From: Blastococcus aurantiacus
Lineage (GTDB): Bacteria; Actinomycetota; Actinomycetes; Mycobacteriales; Geodermatophilaceae
Assembly (NCBI RefSeq): GCF_900102425.1
Contig: NZ_FNBT01000007.1
Coordinates: 124,001-188,000, forward strand
Direction: 5' to 3'
Length of the DNA stretch: 64,000 nucleotides
Position numbers and translations under genes: made by a program. Position 1 is the first letter of the stretch; each line of letters begins with the position of its first letter. Below the pieces are notes generated by a model. The model saw only the letters and a program-made list of their open reading frames with translations, was not told the DNA's origin and did no database searches. Shown piece after piece: positions 45,592 to 53,873 of the stretch.

Positions 45592-47258
45592 GGATCACCG
45601 ACACCAGCGACCTGTGGTGGAAGAACGCCGTCGTCTACTGCCTCGACGTCGAGACCTACATGGACTGGAACGAGGACGGCATCGGCGACTTCGCGGGCCT
45701 GGCCCAGCGCATCGACCACCTTGCCGACCTCGGCGTCACCTGCCTGTGGCTGATGCCCTTCTACCCGACCGCCGAGCGCGACGACGGCTACGACATCACC
45801 GACTTCTACGGCGTCGACCCCCGCCTGGGCACGCACGGGGACCTGGTCGAGGTGATCCGCACCGCGAACGACCGGGGCATGCGGGTGATCGCCGACCTGG
45901 TCGTCAACCACACCTCGCGCGAGCACCCGTGGTTCCGCTCGGCGGAGCAGTCGAAGGACTCGCCGTTCCGTGACTTCTACGTGTGGCGCTCCGACCCGCC
46001 GCCGGACACCTCCGACCAGGTCGTCTTCCCCGACCAGGAGGACAGCATCTGGACGCTGTCGGAGAAGACGGGGGAGTGGTACCTGCACAAGTTCTACAAG
46101 GAGCAGCCCGACCTGAACGTCACGAACCCCAAGGTCCGCGACGAGGTCGCCAAGGTCATGGAGTTCTGGCTGCAGCTGGGGCTGTCCGGGTTCCGCGTCG
46201 ACGCCGTCCCCTTCTTTCTCGAGACCGAGGGCGGCGACGGTGGCGCGCTGCCCGACCCGCACCAGTACCTGCGGGCGCTGCGCTCGGTCGTCGGCCGGCG
46301 CTCGGGCACCGGCGTCCTGCTGGGGGAGGTGAACCTGCCCTACGAGGATCAGCTGCAGTTCTTCGGCGGTGAGGACGGCGACGAGCTGACCATGCAGTTC
46401 GACTTCATCGGCATGCAGGCCCTCTACCTGGCGATGGCACGGTCCGACGCCGGGCCGCTCGTCACCGCGCTCGAGGGCCGGCCGACGCTGCACCCGGACT
46501 CGCAGTGGGGCACGTTCGTGCGCAACCACGACGAGCTGACCCTCGACAAGCTCTCCGACGACGAGCGTGCCGAGGTGTTCGCCGCGTTCGGGCCCGAGGA
46601 GCGCATGCAGGTCTACGGCCGCGGCCTCCGCCGGCGGCTCCCGCCGATGCTGGACGGCGACCCGCGGCGGGTGCGCATGGTCTACAGCCTGCTGTTCTCG
46701 CTGCCCGGCACCCCGGTGCTGTTCTACGGCGAGGAGATCGGCATGGGGGAGGACCTCGACGCCGAGGGCCGGCTCGCCGTCCGCACCCCGATGCAGTGGA
46801 CCTCGGGGCGCAACGGCGGCTTCTCGCCCGCCGACCGGGAGAAGCTGCCCGGACCGCTGGTGGACGGCGGCTTCGCGCCGGAGTTCGTCAACGTCGCCGA
46901 CCAGCGCAACGACCCGGACTCGCTGCTGTCGTTCATGAAGCTGCTCGTCCGCCGCTACCGCGAGTCGCCCGAGCTCGGCTGGGGCGGGTTCCAGGTGCTC
47001 GAGCACCCCTGCCCGGAGGTGCTGGCGCACCTGTCCACCTGGGACGACGGCGCGCTGGTGGCCCTGCACAACCTGGGACCGGAGCCCCGGACCGTGCCGC
47101 TGACGCTGGAGGACTGCGGCTCCGAGCACCGCCTGGTCGACCTGCTGCAGCCGGGCAGCACGCCGCTGTCCGACGACGGGAGCGTGGAACTGCAGCTGGA
47201 GGGCTACGGCTACCGGTGGCTGCGGGTGGTCGGCCAGGACAGCCGGCGGCTCGTGTGA
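45588..47258 (+). CDS. GH13 trehalose-synthase-like alpha-amylase family protein
   Basis: A 556-residue GH13 enzyme. It starts WWKNAVVYCLDVETYMDWNEDG, with VIADLVVNHTS, nucleophile Asp in GFRVDAVPFF, acid Glu in LLGEVNLP and the third carboxylate in RNHDELTLDKLSDDER. That last stretch, and GLRRRLPPML, are characteristic of trehalose synthase (maltose to trehalose by intramolecular transfer). YCLDVETY replaces the usual Y-Q-V-Y-P-R, so activity could differ. A beta-sandwich C-domain ends the protein. It is coupled to the LLM oxidoreductase by ATGA. Confidence 0.88.
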   Translation: MRITDTSDLWWKNAVVYCLDVETYMDWNEDGIGDFAGLAQRIDHLADLGVTCLWLMPFYPTAERDDGYDITDFYGVDPRLGTHGDLVEVIRTANDRGMRVIADLVVNHTSREHPWFRSAEQSKDSPFRDFYVWRSDPPPDTSDQVVFPDQEDSIWTLSEKTGEWYLHKFYKEQPDLNVTNPKVRDEVAKVMEFWLQLGLSGFRVDAVPFFLETEGGDGGALPDPHQYLRALRSVVGRRSGTGVLLGEVNLPYEDQLQFFGGEDGDELTMQFDFIGMQALYLAMARSDAGPLVTALEGRPTLHPDSQWGTFVRNHDELTLDKLSDDERAEVFAAFGPEERMQVYGRGLRRRLPPMLDGDPRRVRMVYSLLFSLPGTPVLFYGEEIGMGEDLDAEGRLAVRTPMQWTSGRNGGFSPADREKLPGPLVDGGFAPEFVNVADQRNDPDSLLSFMKLLVRRYRESPELGWGGFQVLEHPCPEVLAHLSTWDDGALVALHNLGPEPRTVPLTLEDCGSEHRLVDLLQPGSTPLSDDGSVELQLEGYGYRWLRVVGQDSRRLV

Positions 47259-47268
47259 CGCCGCGCGG

Positions 47269-47748
47269 TCAGGGGAGCGGGCGGGCCATCAGGACGTCGT
47301 CGACGAAGCGGCCGTCGAGCCGGAACTCGTCCCGCAGCACGCCCTCGACGACGAAGCCGGCCGAGGCGTAGAGGGCCCGCGCGCTCGCGTTGCCGCCGAG
47401 GACCCGGAGACCGAGCTTGCGGGCACCCCGCCGGGCGGCCTCCTCCGCGGCGGCCTCGACCAGCCTGCGGCCCACGCCCTGCCGGCGCGCGGACGGGTCG
47501 ACCGCCAGCCCCTGGATGTGCAGCACGTGCCGGTTGCACTCCAGGGGCGTGGGGGAGGCGAGTGCGGTGTACCCGACGGTGCGACCGTCCCGTTCGGCCA
47601 CCAGGACGTCGTCCGGGCTGCGTCGCTCGAAGAAGTCGGTGTCCTCCGGCCACAGCGGCACGACGGCGTTCTCCGGGGACCACGTCGCGCGGTCGAGCCG
47701 GACCAGGTCCGGCCCGTCGCCGATGAGTGCGGTCCGGATGCTGATCAC
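47269..47748 (-). CDS. GNAT-family N-acetyltransferase
   Basis: A 159-residue acetyltransferase. The acetyl-CoA site is LAVDPSARRQGVGRRLVEAA near residue 77, preceded by the strand LHIQG and followed by NASARALYASAGFVVEGVLRDEF, as in RimI-like enzymes. The acceptor is unknown. The GTG at 47748 follows CAGGAT by six bases. It converges on the GH13 gene with an 10-base gap. Confidence 0.88.
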   Translation of the reverse strand: MISIRTALIGDGPDLVRLDRATWSPENAVVPLWPEDTDFFERRSPDDVLVAERDGRTVGYTALASPTPLECNRHVLHIQGLAVDPSARRQGVGRRLVEAAAEEAARRGARKLGLRVLGGNASARALYASAGFVVEGVLRDEFRLDGRFVDDVLMARPLP

Positions 47749-47865
47749 GGTCCCATCCTGCCCGACCGCTCCGGCGCGGCATCACGCTGCGTCACCGGGC
47801 CACCGGGGTGGCCTCCCCGGCGCGTGGGACGGATGCGCCTAGCGTGGCCCGCGAGGTGATCAGTC

Positions 47866-48489
47866 ATGAGTGAACGCAACGGAAGCACGTCCACCGGTCC
47901 CGGCACCGCCGAGATCCCGGTGGTCCGTCCCGGTGGCGCGGTCGCCGCGTCCAAGACCAAGGCGAAGGCGGCCGGGACGTCCGGCCCGGCGACGAAGGTG
48001 TCCCCGGCCGTGACCCCGCCCCCTGCGCCGGTGCCCGAGGCGCCGGCCCAGCCGGCCGCGGGATCGGCCCCCGACCAGGAGCTGGCCCCGGGTGCGCAGC
48101 CCACCGCGCCGGTCAGCGTGCGCCCTGCCCCGCGCATGCCGCGGCGCGGTCCGCTGACCGTCATGGGCCCGTGGGCGCCCGTCGCCGGGGGTCTGCTCGG
48201 GCTGGTGGTCGGCGGGATCGTCGCCGCCGTCCTGGGCGGCACGGCGGAGAGCTACGACGAGCGGCTGTCGGTGGTGTTCATGGTCCTCGGGCTCGGCCTG
48301 CTGGGCACCGCCGTGACCCTGCTGGCCGACGAGGTGCGCATCGTGCGGCAGCAGGCCCGCGACGCCGTCGTCCGCCCGCAGTGGGTGGAGGCGACCGCCG
48401 GTCTGGTCAACGGCCTCACCCCGGCGCGGCTGCTCCTGCTGGGCAGCGTGGTCGTCCTGGTGCTCGCCGCCTACGTCGGCCGCGGCTGA
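47866..48489 (+). CDS. membrane protein of unknown function with Pro/Ala-rich head
   Basis: A 207-residue protein. The first 100 residues are Pro, Ala, Thr and Lys rich and probably disordered and cytoplasmic. Three hydrophobic segments follow (around GLLGLVVGGIVAAVLGG, SVVFMVLGLGLLGTAVTLL and the C-terminal LLLLGSVVVLVLAAYV). No domain is recognised. The ATG at 47866 follows GAGGTGATC, an acceptable ribosome-binding site. A perfect hairpin follows the stop. Confidence 0.7.
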   Translation: MSERNGSTSTGPGTAEIPVVRPGGAVAASKTKAKAAGTSGPATKVSPAVTPPPAPVPEAPAQPAAGSAPDQELAPGAQPTAPVSVRPAPRMPRRGPLTVMGPWAPVAGGLLGLVVGGIVAAVLGGTAESYDERLSVVFMVLGLGLLGTAVTLLADEVRIVRQQARDAVVRPQWVEATAGLVNGLTPARLLLLGSVVVLVLAAYVGRG

Positions 48490-48503
48490 CCGCTCGACCG
48501 CGC

Positions 48504-48540
48504 CCCGGCGGGGCTCCCTCCACCCTGGAGCCCCGCCGGG
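48504..48540. terminator. bidirectional hairpin terminator
   Basis: CCCGGCGGGGCTCC (48504-48517) pairs perfectly with GGAGCCCCGCCGGG (48527-48540) around a nine-base loop, between the convergent stops at 48489 and 48550. Confidence 0.8.
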
Positions 48541-48549
48541 CGCACCCAC

Positions 48550-49317
48550 TCAGAAGTAGGCCTGCACGCCCAGGTGCACGGCCAGCCCCAGCCCCGCGAC
48601 GGCGATGACCCGCCGGAGGGCGACCTGGGGTGCCCTCCGCACGATCCGGGGCCCGAGCAGCGACCCCAGGAGCAACCCGAGCGCCAGCGGCAGCGCCGCC
48701 GACCAGGCGATCGAGGCGAACAGCACGAAGCCGGCTGCCGCGACGGTGTTGGCGACCCCGAGGATGACGTTGCGCATGGCGTTGCTGCGGGGGAGTCCCT
48801 CCCCGGTCGTGAGCAGGAAGGTCGCCAGCATGAGGACGCCGGCAGCCGCCCCGAAGTAGCCGCCGTAGATCGAGATGGCGAAGACCGCCACCGGCAACCA
48901 CCACTGGTCGCGGCGCGGGCGGGGGTCCTCGGCGACCGCGGCGGCGAGCTCGCGCGGGGGCCGCTGCACCAGGATGGCCAGCGACGCCCCGCCGATGAGG
49001 AAGGGCACGATCCGCTCGAACGCCTCCGTGGGGGTGCTCAGCAGGAGTGCTGCGCCCGCGGTGCCACCGAGGACGGCGGCGCCGGCCAGCGGCAGGAGTC
49101 GGCGGCCCTGACCCCTCAGCTCCGGCCGCGATGCGCTCACCGAACCGACGCCGGTCAGGACCAGCGCGGCGGTGTTGGTGACGTTGGCCGTCACCGGTGG
49201 GAGGCCGACGGCGAGGAGGGCCGGGTAGCTGATCAGCGAGGCCAGCCCGGCGATGCTGCCGGTGAGCCCGGCGCCGACGCCGGCCAGCACGAGGAGGGCG
49301 AACTCCCCGGCGTTCAC
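48550..49317 (-). CDS. TauE/SafE-family permease 2
   Basis: A 255-residue membrane protein with about eight hydrophobic segments in the two-repeat TauE/SafE fold (sulfite, sulfoacetate or organic anion export). The repeat starts GVGAGLTGSIAGLASLISYPALLAVGLPP and, in the second half, SIYGGYFGAAAGVLML are typical. The GTG at 49317 overlaps the stop of its paralogue by four bases, so the pair is coupled and may form a heteromer. The substrate is unknown. Confidence 0.88.
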   Translation of the reverse strand: MNAGEFALLVLAGVGAGLTGSIAGLASLISYPALLAVGLPPVTANVTNTAALVLTGVGSVSASRPELRGQGRRLLPLAGAAVLGGTAGAALLLSTPTEAFERIVPFLIGGASLAILVQRPPRELAAAVAEDPRPRRDQWWLPVAVFAISIYGGYFGAAAGVLMLATFLLTTGEGLPRSNAMRNVILGVANTVAAAGFVLFASIAWSAALPLALGLLLGSLLGPRIVRRAPQVALRRVIAVAGLGLAVHLGVQAYF

Positions 49318-50087
49318 CGGTTCACCAGCACCACGATGGCCACGATCCCGAGGACGACGATCGCCGTCCGCAGGGCCCAGGACGGCAGGCGGCGACCGTA
49401 CCGGGAGCTCACCGCGCCGCCGACGAGGGATCCGGCGGCGAGCAGCCCCGCCGCCCACCAGTCGATGCGGTCGGTGGCGACGACGACGTAGGCCCCGGCC
49501 GCGACGGTGTTGACCGCGAGGGTGAGGACGTTCTTCAGTGCGTTGAGCCGTTGCAGCGACTCCCTCAGCACGAAGCCGAAGATGCCGATCTGCAGAACTC
49601 CCTGGCTGGCGGCGAAGTAGCCGCCGTACGTGCCGGTCGCGTAGGCGCCGGCGAAGAGGGCCGCCAGACGTCCGCCCCGGACCGGGGCGTCGGGGGCGTC
49701 GGTGCCGGCAGCCAGCCTCCGCTGCACCACCGGCTGCAGCGCCACCAGCAGGACGGCGAGCGCGATCAGCACGGGCACGACCGCCTCGAACGTGGCGGCG
49801 GGCAGGTGCAGCAGGAGGAAGGCGCCGGTGAGTGCGCCCAGCACCGAGGCGGGCAGCAGCCGCAGCAGGAGCCGCCGTTGCCCGCGCAGCTCCCGGCGGT
49901 ACCCGATCGAGCCGCTCAGGTTGCCGGCGACCAGCCCGAGGGAGTTGCTGATCGTCGCCGAGACCGGCGGCAGCCCGACCGCCAGCAGGACGGGGAAGCT
50001 CACCAGGGTGCCCGAGCCCACCACGGCGTTGATGCCGCCGGCTGCGAACCCGGCAGCGGCCACCGCGAGCATCTCCCAGCCGGTCAT
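49314..50087 (-). CDS. TauE/SafE-family permease 1
   Basis: A 257-residue TauE/SafE permease with the same plan: AAGGINAVVGSGTLVSFPVLLAVGLPP in the first repeat and GTYGGYFAASQGVLQI in the second. It is related to the next gene, though not closely, suggesting an old duplication. Upstream is a 95-base gap to the universal stress protein gene; no clear -10 box was found. The substrate is unknown; no sulfur-oxidation genes are nearby. Confidence 0.88.
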   Translation of the reverse strand: MTGWEMLAVAAAGFAAGGINAVVGSGTLVSFPVLLAVGLPPVSATISNSLGLVAGNLSGSIGYRRELRGQRRLLLRLLPASVLGALTGAFLLLHLPAATFEAVVPVLIALAVLLVALQPVVQRRLAAGTDAPDAPVRGGRLAALFAGAYATGTYGGYFAASQGVLQIGIFGFVLRESLQRLNALKNVLTLAVNTVAAGAYVVVATDRIDWWAAGLLAAGSLVGGAVSSRYGRRLPSWALRTAIVVLGIVAIVVLVNR

Positions 50088-50182
50088 GCGGACATCGCCG
50101 CCGAGCCTGGCACGCCGCCGGCGCGCCGGCCCGGAGCGGCGGTGTCTATCCGGTCACGCTCGTCCTGGGTCGGGGCGCGGCG

Positions 50183-50572
50183 TCACGGCTTCACGGCGAG
50201 CACGGGCCGGTCGGCGTCGAGCAGGATCCGCTGCGCGACGCTGCCCATGAGCAGCTTCCCCACGGCGGAGCGCTTGCGCAGCCCGATGACGATCACGGAG
50301 GCGTCGACCTCCTGCGCCACCCGCAGCACCTCGTCCGCGGCGTCGCCCGAGTGCGCCGCCTGCCTGAGCTCGAGCGTGACCCCGTCGGCCTCGGCGCGCT
50401 CGTTCATCCGGCGGACGGCGGGATCGGGAGCGACGTCGACGCTGACCGGCGCGCCGCCCTGCGGGGAGTTGAGGACGACGAGCGATTCGCTCCGCCGCCG
50501 GGCCTCCTGCAGGGCGGCCGAGAAGGCGGCGTCGCCCTCGGGGGTCGGGACATAGCCGACGAGGACGGTCAT
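50183..50572 (-). CDS. universal stress protein
   Basis: A 129-residue UspA-fold protein. The C-terminal ATP-binding pattern reads GLRKRSAVGKLLMGSVAQRI, matching G-2x-G-9x-G(S) loosely with G...G...GS. It starts at a GTG/ATG-type overlap of four bases with the tctA stop, so it is the last gene of the transporter operon. USPs coupled to transporters can regulate them, as TeaD does for the ectoine TRAP transporter TeaABC; a similar role is inferred here. Confidence 0.85.
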   Translation of the reverse strand: MTVLVGYVPTPEGDAAFSAALQEARRRSESLVVLNSPQGGAPVSVDVAPDPAVRRMNERAEADGVTLELRQAAHSGDAADEVLRVAQEVDASVIVIGLRKRSAVGKLLMGSVAQRILLDADRPVLAVKP

Positions 50573-52104
50573 ACCAGCTCCTTGGTCGTGTCGTTCTGCT
50601 GTTCGGCGGAGCGCCGGCGGGCGAAGGCCTTGCCGATGAGCGGGAGGAGGGCGACGAGCAGGAAGACGACGAGCAGGGTGCCGGAGATCGGCCGGGTGAA
50701 GAACTCGGCGGCGTTCCCGTCGAAGATCAGCAACGACCGGCGCAGCGACTCCTCGAGCAGGACGCCGAGGACGAAGGCGAGGAGGAGCGGCCCGGGGTCG
50801 AAGCCGAGCTTCTTCATCAGGTAGCCGAGCACACCGAAGACGATCACCAGCACGATGTCGAAGACGCTGTTGTTGACGGTGTAGACGCCGATCAGCGTGA
50901 TCAGGACGGTGATGGGGGCCAGGATCGCCGGCCGCACCCGGAGGATCTTCACGAAGAGGCCGACCAGCGGGATGCTCATGATCAGCAGCAGGATGTTGCC
51001 GATGTACATGGAGTTGATGACGCCCCAGAAGAGTTCCGGCTCCTCGGTCACCAGCTGCGGGCCGGGGGAGACACCGATGACCAGCAGGGCGCCGAAGATG
51101 ACGGCCATCGTGGCGTTCGCGGGGATGCCGAGCGTGAGCAGCGGGATGAACGACGACGTCGCGGCCGCGTTGTTCGCCGTCTCGGGACCGGCCACACCCT
51201 CGACCGCGCCGTTGCCGAACCGCTCCGGCGTCTTCGATCGCCGCTTCTCCACCGCGTAGGCGGCCAGGGAGGCGAGGGTCGCCCCACCGCCGGGCAGGAT
51301 GCCGAGGACGAAGCCGAGGACCGAGCCCCGCCCGATCGCGCCGGAGGACTGGCGCAGGTCCCGACGGGAAGGCCAGACGTTCGCCACCTTCATCGGCGCC
51401 TGGGCGGCGGTGTGCCGCTCCTCGAGGTTGTAGAGGATCTCGCCCAGGCCGAAGAGGCCCATGGCGATCGGCACGAAGTCCAGGCCGTCCGCGAGGTTGA
51501 GGTTGCCGAAGGTGAACCGCTCACCACCGGTGAAGGCGTCCCGGCCGACCGTCGCCAGCAGCAGGCCGATGGAGGCCGCGACGAGCGCTTTGAGCCGGCT
51601 GCCGCTGCTGATCGTGGACACCAGCAGGATGCCCAGCAGTGCCAGGGCGGTGTACTCGGGCGGGCCGAAGTCGAGGGCGAAGCTGGCGACCACCGGCGCC
51701 AGGAAGGACAGCGCCACGATCGAGACGGTGCCGCCGACGAAGGAGCCGATGGCCGCGATCCCCAGGGCGGTGCCCGCCCTGCCCTGCCGTGAGAGTGCGT
51801 GACCGTCGAAGACCGTGACGACCGATGACGCCTCGCCGGGCAGCTTGAGCAGGACTGACGTGATCGTGCCGCCGTACTGCGCTCCGTAGAAGATGCCGGA
51901 CAGCATGATGATCGCCGTCACGGGCTCGATGCCGATGGTGATCGGCAGCAGGATCGCGATGGTCGCCGCGGGCCCGAGACCGGGCAGGACGCCGACGAGC
52001 ATGCCGACGGTGACGCCGATCAGGCAGTAGAGCAGGTTGGTGGGTTCCAGCACGACGGTGAAGCCGTCGAGCACCGGGGCGATGTCCACGGCGAGGGTGT
52101 CCAT
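50569..52104 (-). CDS. tctA: tripartite tricarboxylate transporter, large membrane subunit
   Basis: A 511-residue membrane protein of the TctA family with about 12 hydrophobic segments. It begins LDGFTVVLEPTNLLYCLIGVTVGMLVGVLPGLGPAATIAILLP-like sequence, whose GVLPGLGPA is the family signature, repeated as GILPGGGATLAS in the second half. With TctB and the TctC receptor it imports organic acids driven by ion gradients. Aldarates such as glucarate are the likely cargo from the adjacent enzymes. The ATG at 52104 follows AGGACAG. Confidence 0.93.
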   Translation of the reverse strand: MDTLAVDIAPVLDGFTVVLEPTNLLYCLIGVTVGMLVGVLPGLGPAATIAILLPITIGIEPVTAIIMLSGIFYGAQYGGTITSVLLKLPGEASSVVTVFDGHALSRQGRAGTALGIAAIGSFVGGTVSIVALSFLAPVVASFALDFGPPEYTALALLGILLVSTISSGSRLKALVAASIGLLLATVGRDAFTGGERFTFGNLNLADGLDFVPIAMGLFGLGEILYNLEERHTAAQAPMKVANVWPSRRDLRQSSGAIGRGSVLGFVLGILPGGGATLASLAAYAVEKRRSKTPERFGNGAVEGVAGPETANNAAATSSFIPLLTLGIPANATMAVIFGALLVIGVSPGPQLVTEEPELFWGVINSMYIGNILLLIMSIPLVGLFVKILRVRPAILAPITVLITLIGVYTVNNSVFDIVLVIVFGVLGYLMKKLGFDPGPLLLAFVLGVLLEESLRRSLLIFDGNAAEFFTRPISGTLLVVFLLVALLPLIGKAFARRRSAEQQNDTTKELV

Positions 52105-52114
52105 GGCGCTGTCC

Positions 52115-52738
52115 TCAGAACAGGTGCGGGATGGGGACCGAGAGGGCCGCCACGAAGATGAGGTAGAACGCGACCACCAGGCCGAGGCTCATGACCACCG
52201 ACAGGCGCCAGCCCTCGCCGCCGAGGAAGCGCAGCCAGACGAAGGCCAGCAGCGCCGCGGGGATCTCGAAGCCGATGGTCCCGATGAGCGCGACGAAGAC
52301 GACCATGGTCGCCAGGCCGGCGAGGACGAGCAGGGACGACCGGGAGAAGCGCTCCGCGTCGGTCGTGCTGCGCGCGGTGACAGCCAGCCCGAGACCCAGC
52401 ACCACGATCAGCAGGCTCAGGATCAGTGGCCAGGTGCCCGAGCCGGGAGTGCGCGCCGAACCGACGCCCAGCGACAGGGAGCCGACGAGGGCCGCCGCGC
52501 CCAGCGCCACCACCAACGTCGCGACCACCAGGTTGGTGGTCGGCCCGGCTGCGGGCGGCCGGTGCTCGGCCTCGGCCTCGAGCCGGTGCACGGCCTCCTC
52601 GAGGTCGTGCAGCGTCGAGGGGGACTCCACCGCGGTGGTGGACCGGGCGGCGTCGTCGGCCCCCAGGGGGGAGGCCCCGGCGGCGGTGCTGCCGCCGGGG
52701 CCCGTCGGGGCGTGCGCCCCGTCGTGCGCAGAGGTCAT
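52115..52738 (-). CDS. tctB: tripartite tricarboxylate transporter, small membrane subunit
   Basis: A 207-residue TctB-family protein with four hydrophobic segments between residues 70 and 205. It carries an unusually long hydrophilic N-terminal head of about 65 residues rich in Ala, Gly and charged residues. Typical TctB pieces are ARTPGSGTWPLILSLL and LIGTIGFEIPAALLAFVW. The ATG at 52738 is two bases from the tctC stop. It acts only with TctA. Confidence 0.88.
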   Translation of the reverse strand: MTSAHDGAHAPTGPGGSTAAGASPLGADDAARSTTAVESPSTLHDLEEAVHRLEAEAEHRPPAAGPTTNLVVATLVVALGAAALVGSLSLGVGSARTPGSGTWPLILSLLIVVLGLGLAVTARSTTDAERFSRSSLLVLAGLATMVVFVALIGTIGFEIPAALLAFVWLRFLGGEGWRLSVVMSLGLVVAFYLIFVAALSVPIPHLF

Positions 52739-52740
52739 GG

Positions 52741-53751
52741 CTACTCGCCGCCGAGCTCGATGCCGAACTCCTCGACGACGGAGCGGTACTCGTCGAGGTT
52801 GCTCGTCCACGTCTCGCGCACCTCGTCGCCGTCGACCTCCCAGGCGGTGAGCTGGTTGTCCTCGTTGAACTGCTGGTAGGCCTCCTCCTCGAAGGCGGCC
52901 TGGAACCCGTCGCGGAGGGCCGTCATGACGTCCTCGGGCAGGCCCTTGGGCGCGAAGACGGCGCGCGCCTGCTGGACCGGCACGTCGTATCCGGCCTCGA
53001 CGGCGGTCGGGACGTCCGACAGGTAGCTCGGCCGCTCCTCGGCGAACGTGACGATCGCGGTGAGCTCGCCGGCCTCGATCTGCTCGATGGCCTCGCCGAG
53101 CTGGATGGATCCGACGTCGACCTGCCCGCCCAGCACGGCGGTCAGGGTGGGCGAGCCGCCGTCGAAGGGGACGGCGGTGGCGTCGATGTCGGCCTGGGCG
53201 AAGAGCAGCTCCTGCGAGAGCTGGCTGCCGGTGCCGACGCCGGTCGTGCCGAAGGTGACCGGGCGACCCGCGGCGGCGAGGTCCTCGACCGTCGCGAACC
53301 CCGAGTCGGGCGCGGTGACCAGCACGTAGTCGTCGAGGGACAGGCCGGTGACGATGTCGTAGTCGGCGATGTCGGGCGCCTCGCCCTCACCCACGGCGAG
53401 CGGGGTGATGTAGGCCAGGCTGCCGTTGTAGACCATCAGGGTGTGGCCGTCGGGGTCCTCGCCGGCAAGCTCCTGGGCGGCCAGGGCGCCGTTCGCGCCC
53501 GGCTTGTTCTCCACGGTCACCGGGACGCCGAGGTCGTCGGACAGGCCTTCGGCGGCCGCGCGGGCGATGAGGTCGGTGCTGCCACCCGGGTCCTGCCCCA
53601 CGAGGATGGTGATCGGGTCGCCGCCCGGGAAGTCCTCGCCCTCGGCGTCCGACCCGCCGCCCACGTTGCCGCCGCAGGCGGCGAGCGAGAGGGCCAGCGC
53701 GAGCCCGGCACCGGTCGTCGCCCAGCGGCGCGCTCGGTAGGTGGTGTTCAT
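52741..53751 (-). CDS. tctC: tripartite transporter substrate-binding lipoprotein (Bug/TctC)
   Basis: A 336-residue periplasmic-type binding protein made as a lipoprotein: signal peptide ending in the lipobox LSLAAC at residues 21-26. Bug-family signs are PITILVGQDPGGSTDLIAR, VENKPGANGALAAQ, and the mid-region TGVGTGSQLSQELL. It captures the organic acid for TctAB. The ATG at 53751 follows GAGGAG. It is the first gene of the leftward operon and faces the LysR gene. Confidence 0.93.
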   Translation of the reverse strand: MNTTYRARRWATTGAGLALALSLAACGGNVGGGSDAEGEDFPGGDPITILVGQDPGGSTDLIARAAAEGLSDDLGVPVTVENKPGANGALAAQELAGEDPDGHTLMVYNGSLAYITPLAVGEGEAPDIADYDIVTGLSLDDYVLVTAPDSGFATVEDLAAAGRPVTFGTTGVGTGSQLSQELLFAQADIDATAVPFDGGSPTLTAVLGGQVDVGSIQLGEAIEQIEAGELTAIVTFAEERPSYLSDVPTAVEAGYDVPVQQARAVFAPKGLPEDVMTALRDGFQAAFEEEAYQQFNEDNQLTAWEVDGDEVRETWTSNLDEYRSVVEEFGIELGGE

Positions 53752-53809
53752 GTCGATCTCCTCGGTCAGCGGGTGGGCGTCTGTGAGTGGCGTCACTCCG
53801 GACCAGCGG

Positions 53810-53840
53810 AGCGTATGGACGGCAGTCCATGCGTGTCCAA
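53810..53840 (-). promoter_or_regulatory. tctC promoter
   Basis: On the minus strand TTGGAC (53835-53840), 19 bases, TACGCT (53810-53815). The sequence CTTGGACA-x-GCAT, the 19-base spacer and TACGxT are shared with the kdgD promoter on the other arm. The long spacer suggests activator dependence. Confidence 0.55.
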
Positions 53841-53841
53841 G

Positions 53842-53858
53842 ATCAATGCGGCATTGAT
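53842..53858. promoter_or_regulatory. LysR operator between tctC and lysR
   Basis: ATCAATGC-G-GCATTGAT is a perfect inverted repeat. It abuts the tctC -35 on one side and lies four bases from the lysR -10 (TACCTT, 53862-53867) on the other. This suits activation of tctC and autorepression of lysR. A second repeat, TGGAC-GGCA-GTCCA (53816-53829), lies within the tctC spacer. Confidence 0.6.
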
Positions 53859-53873
53859 TGATACCTTGCCTGC

